From contig NZ_JAAABN010000001.1 of NCBI RefSeq assembly GCF_011516765.1, positions 310,001-374,000 on the forward strand: DNA of 64,000 bases, given 5' to 3'. Made by a program: the position numbers and the translations under genes. Positions within the stretch are counted from its first letter, which is position 1, and each line of letters begins with the position of its first letter. Positions 63,574-64,000 of the stretch are shown one piece after another. Source of the stretch: Acetobacter sicerae (lineage in GTDB: Bacteria; Pseudomonadota; Alphaproteobacteria; Acetobacterales; Acetobacteraceae). Under the pieces are notes generated by a model that had not been told where the DNA came from, did no database searches, and saw only the letters and a list, made by a program, of their open reading frames with translations.

Positions 63574-64000
63574 CTATGAAAGAAGGTTGCCCACGGGAAT
63601 GACGTCTTCTTTTTCGGTAACGATGACAGGCAACGGCACATCAAACGGCCCCACCGGGATGTGCGGCACTTCCTGCACGGAAAAGGCATACCCTATGGCG
63701 CAGGCATCAGGCAAAGCCGCCAGCGTGCGATCATAATAACCGCCGCCATAACCGAGCCGATATCCGCGTCGGTCAAAAGCCAGCATTGGCACCAGTATCA
63801 CATCCGGCACATCAACCGGACCATCAGGACACACAGTTCCGAATCGTCCCTCGCGCATCGAACAGTCCGGATCCCATTGCCGAAAAATCAGCGGCGACCC
63901 TTTCGGGGGCGTCTCGGGCATCAAAATCTGCCAACCCACTTCATGTAACCGATGAGAGAGGGGCCGCAGGTCAACCTCATCCGGCATCGGCCATACACAG
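63574..64000 (-). CDS. 5-formyltetrahydrofolate cyclo-ligase, C-terminal part
   Basis: Cut by the right edge. MLAFDRRGYRLGYGGGYYDR is the family signature with substrate-binding Gly-Tyr-Gly-Gly-Gly-Tyr-Tyr; VWPMPDEVDLRPL upstream continues beyond 63987 to the window edge. Enzyme activates 5-formyl-THF to methenyl-THF using ATP. The ATG at 63987 is internal. The next gene on the strand is ymdB-like; common neighbours. Confidence 0.9.
   Translation of the reverse strand, partial: CVWPMPDEVDLRPLSHRLHEVGWQILMPETPPKGSPLIFRQWDPDCSMREGRFGTVCPDGPVDVPDVILVPMLAFDRRGYRLGYGGGYYDRTLAALPDACAIGYAFSVQEVPHIPVGPFDVPLPVIVTEKEDVIPVGNLLS

Noticed and set aside
1..64000. CRISPR arrays, rRNA genes or complete insertion sequences
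   Set aside because: No regularly spaced direct repeats, no 16S/23S/5S signatures and no intact transposase were seen; only the broken integrase at 33.9 kb suggests mobile DNA.

Overview
The window looks like the chromosome of an acetic acid bacterium (Alphaproteobacteria, Acetobacteraceae), probably Acetobacter or a close relative. This rests on protein style and gene order: a DUF3035 (BamF-like) lipoprotein gene after lspA, a DUF1013 (TrcR) gene, an NDUFS4-type complex I subunit, a bolA-dnaJ-cobS-cobT block, and a complete glyoxylate shunt (aceA, glcB) beside an ScfR/RamB-type regulator. No similarity search was possible, so the genus is an inference.

Layout. 1-1.1 kb: end of an amino acid permease and tRNA-Met(CAT). 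1.4-3.9 kb: an AT-rich surface-polysaccharide pair (Wzy-like polymerase, acyltransferase 3). 3.9-6.4 kb: a tiny LptM-like lipoprotein gene coupled to argH, then divergent tlpA and a Mop-domain gene. 6.5-10.5 kb: ileS-lspA-bamF. 11-14.2 kb: an outer-membrane barrel protein and a second amino acid permease. 14.5-15.8 kb: an O-methyltransferase and a His-rich PadR regulator under a striking palindromic operator. 16.2-22.9 kb: ScfR/RamB-like regulator, aceA, glcB and an lrgAB pair. 23-28 kb: mscL, rpmE, trcR, two DUF465 genes, purE-purK. 28-33.5 kb: Wzt/Wzm-type ABC exporter, Nudix, MFS, gpt-murQ, tRNA-Pro(TGG), NDUFS4-like gene. 33.6-36.6 kb: tRNA-Arg(TCT) followed by a decayed island (broken integrase, orphan membrane protein, orphan TadG-like vWA protein). 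36.6-42.6 kb: LolA-like, bolA, dnaJ-like, cobS, cobT and a PLP decarboxylase. 42.7-48 kb: dehalogenase-like hydrolase, DUF1217 protein, circularly permuted ATP-grasp plus alpha-E operon, radC. 48-55.8 kb: Crp/Fnr regulator, ilvE, HAD phosphatase, two VOC proteins, a cupin protein, hisN-like, yfdX, a DMT transporter. 56-64 kb: glmU-glmS, gph, MFS, a glycosyltransferase-like protein, ymdB-like phosphoesterase and the end of a 5-formyl-THF cyclo-ligase gene.

How the genes work together. ScfR-like protein, AceA and GlcB form an acetate-assimilation module, with a TTTACAAA/TTTGTAAA inverted repeat in the divergent promoter. The lrgAB pair just downstream may carry a small carboxylate. glmU-glmS, murQ, the Wzx/Wzt-type exporter and the Wzy/acyltransferase pair all feed envelope polysaccharide metabolism. 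LspA, the BamF-like and LptM-like lipoproteins and the LolA-like protein belong to outer-membrane biogenesis. Most of the window is ordinary core genome. The least explained parts are the PadR palindrome, the lrgAB leader hairpin, the island behind tRNA-Arg, the ATP-grasp/alpha-E pair and the glycosyltransferase-like gene at 61.9 kb.
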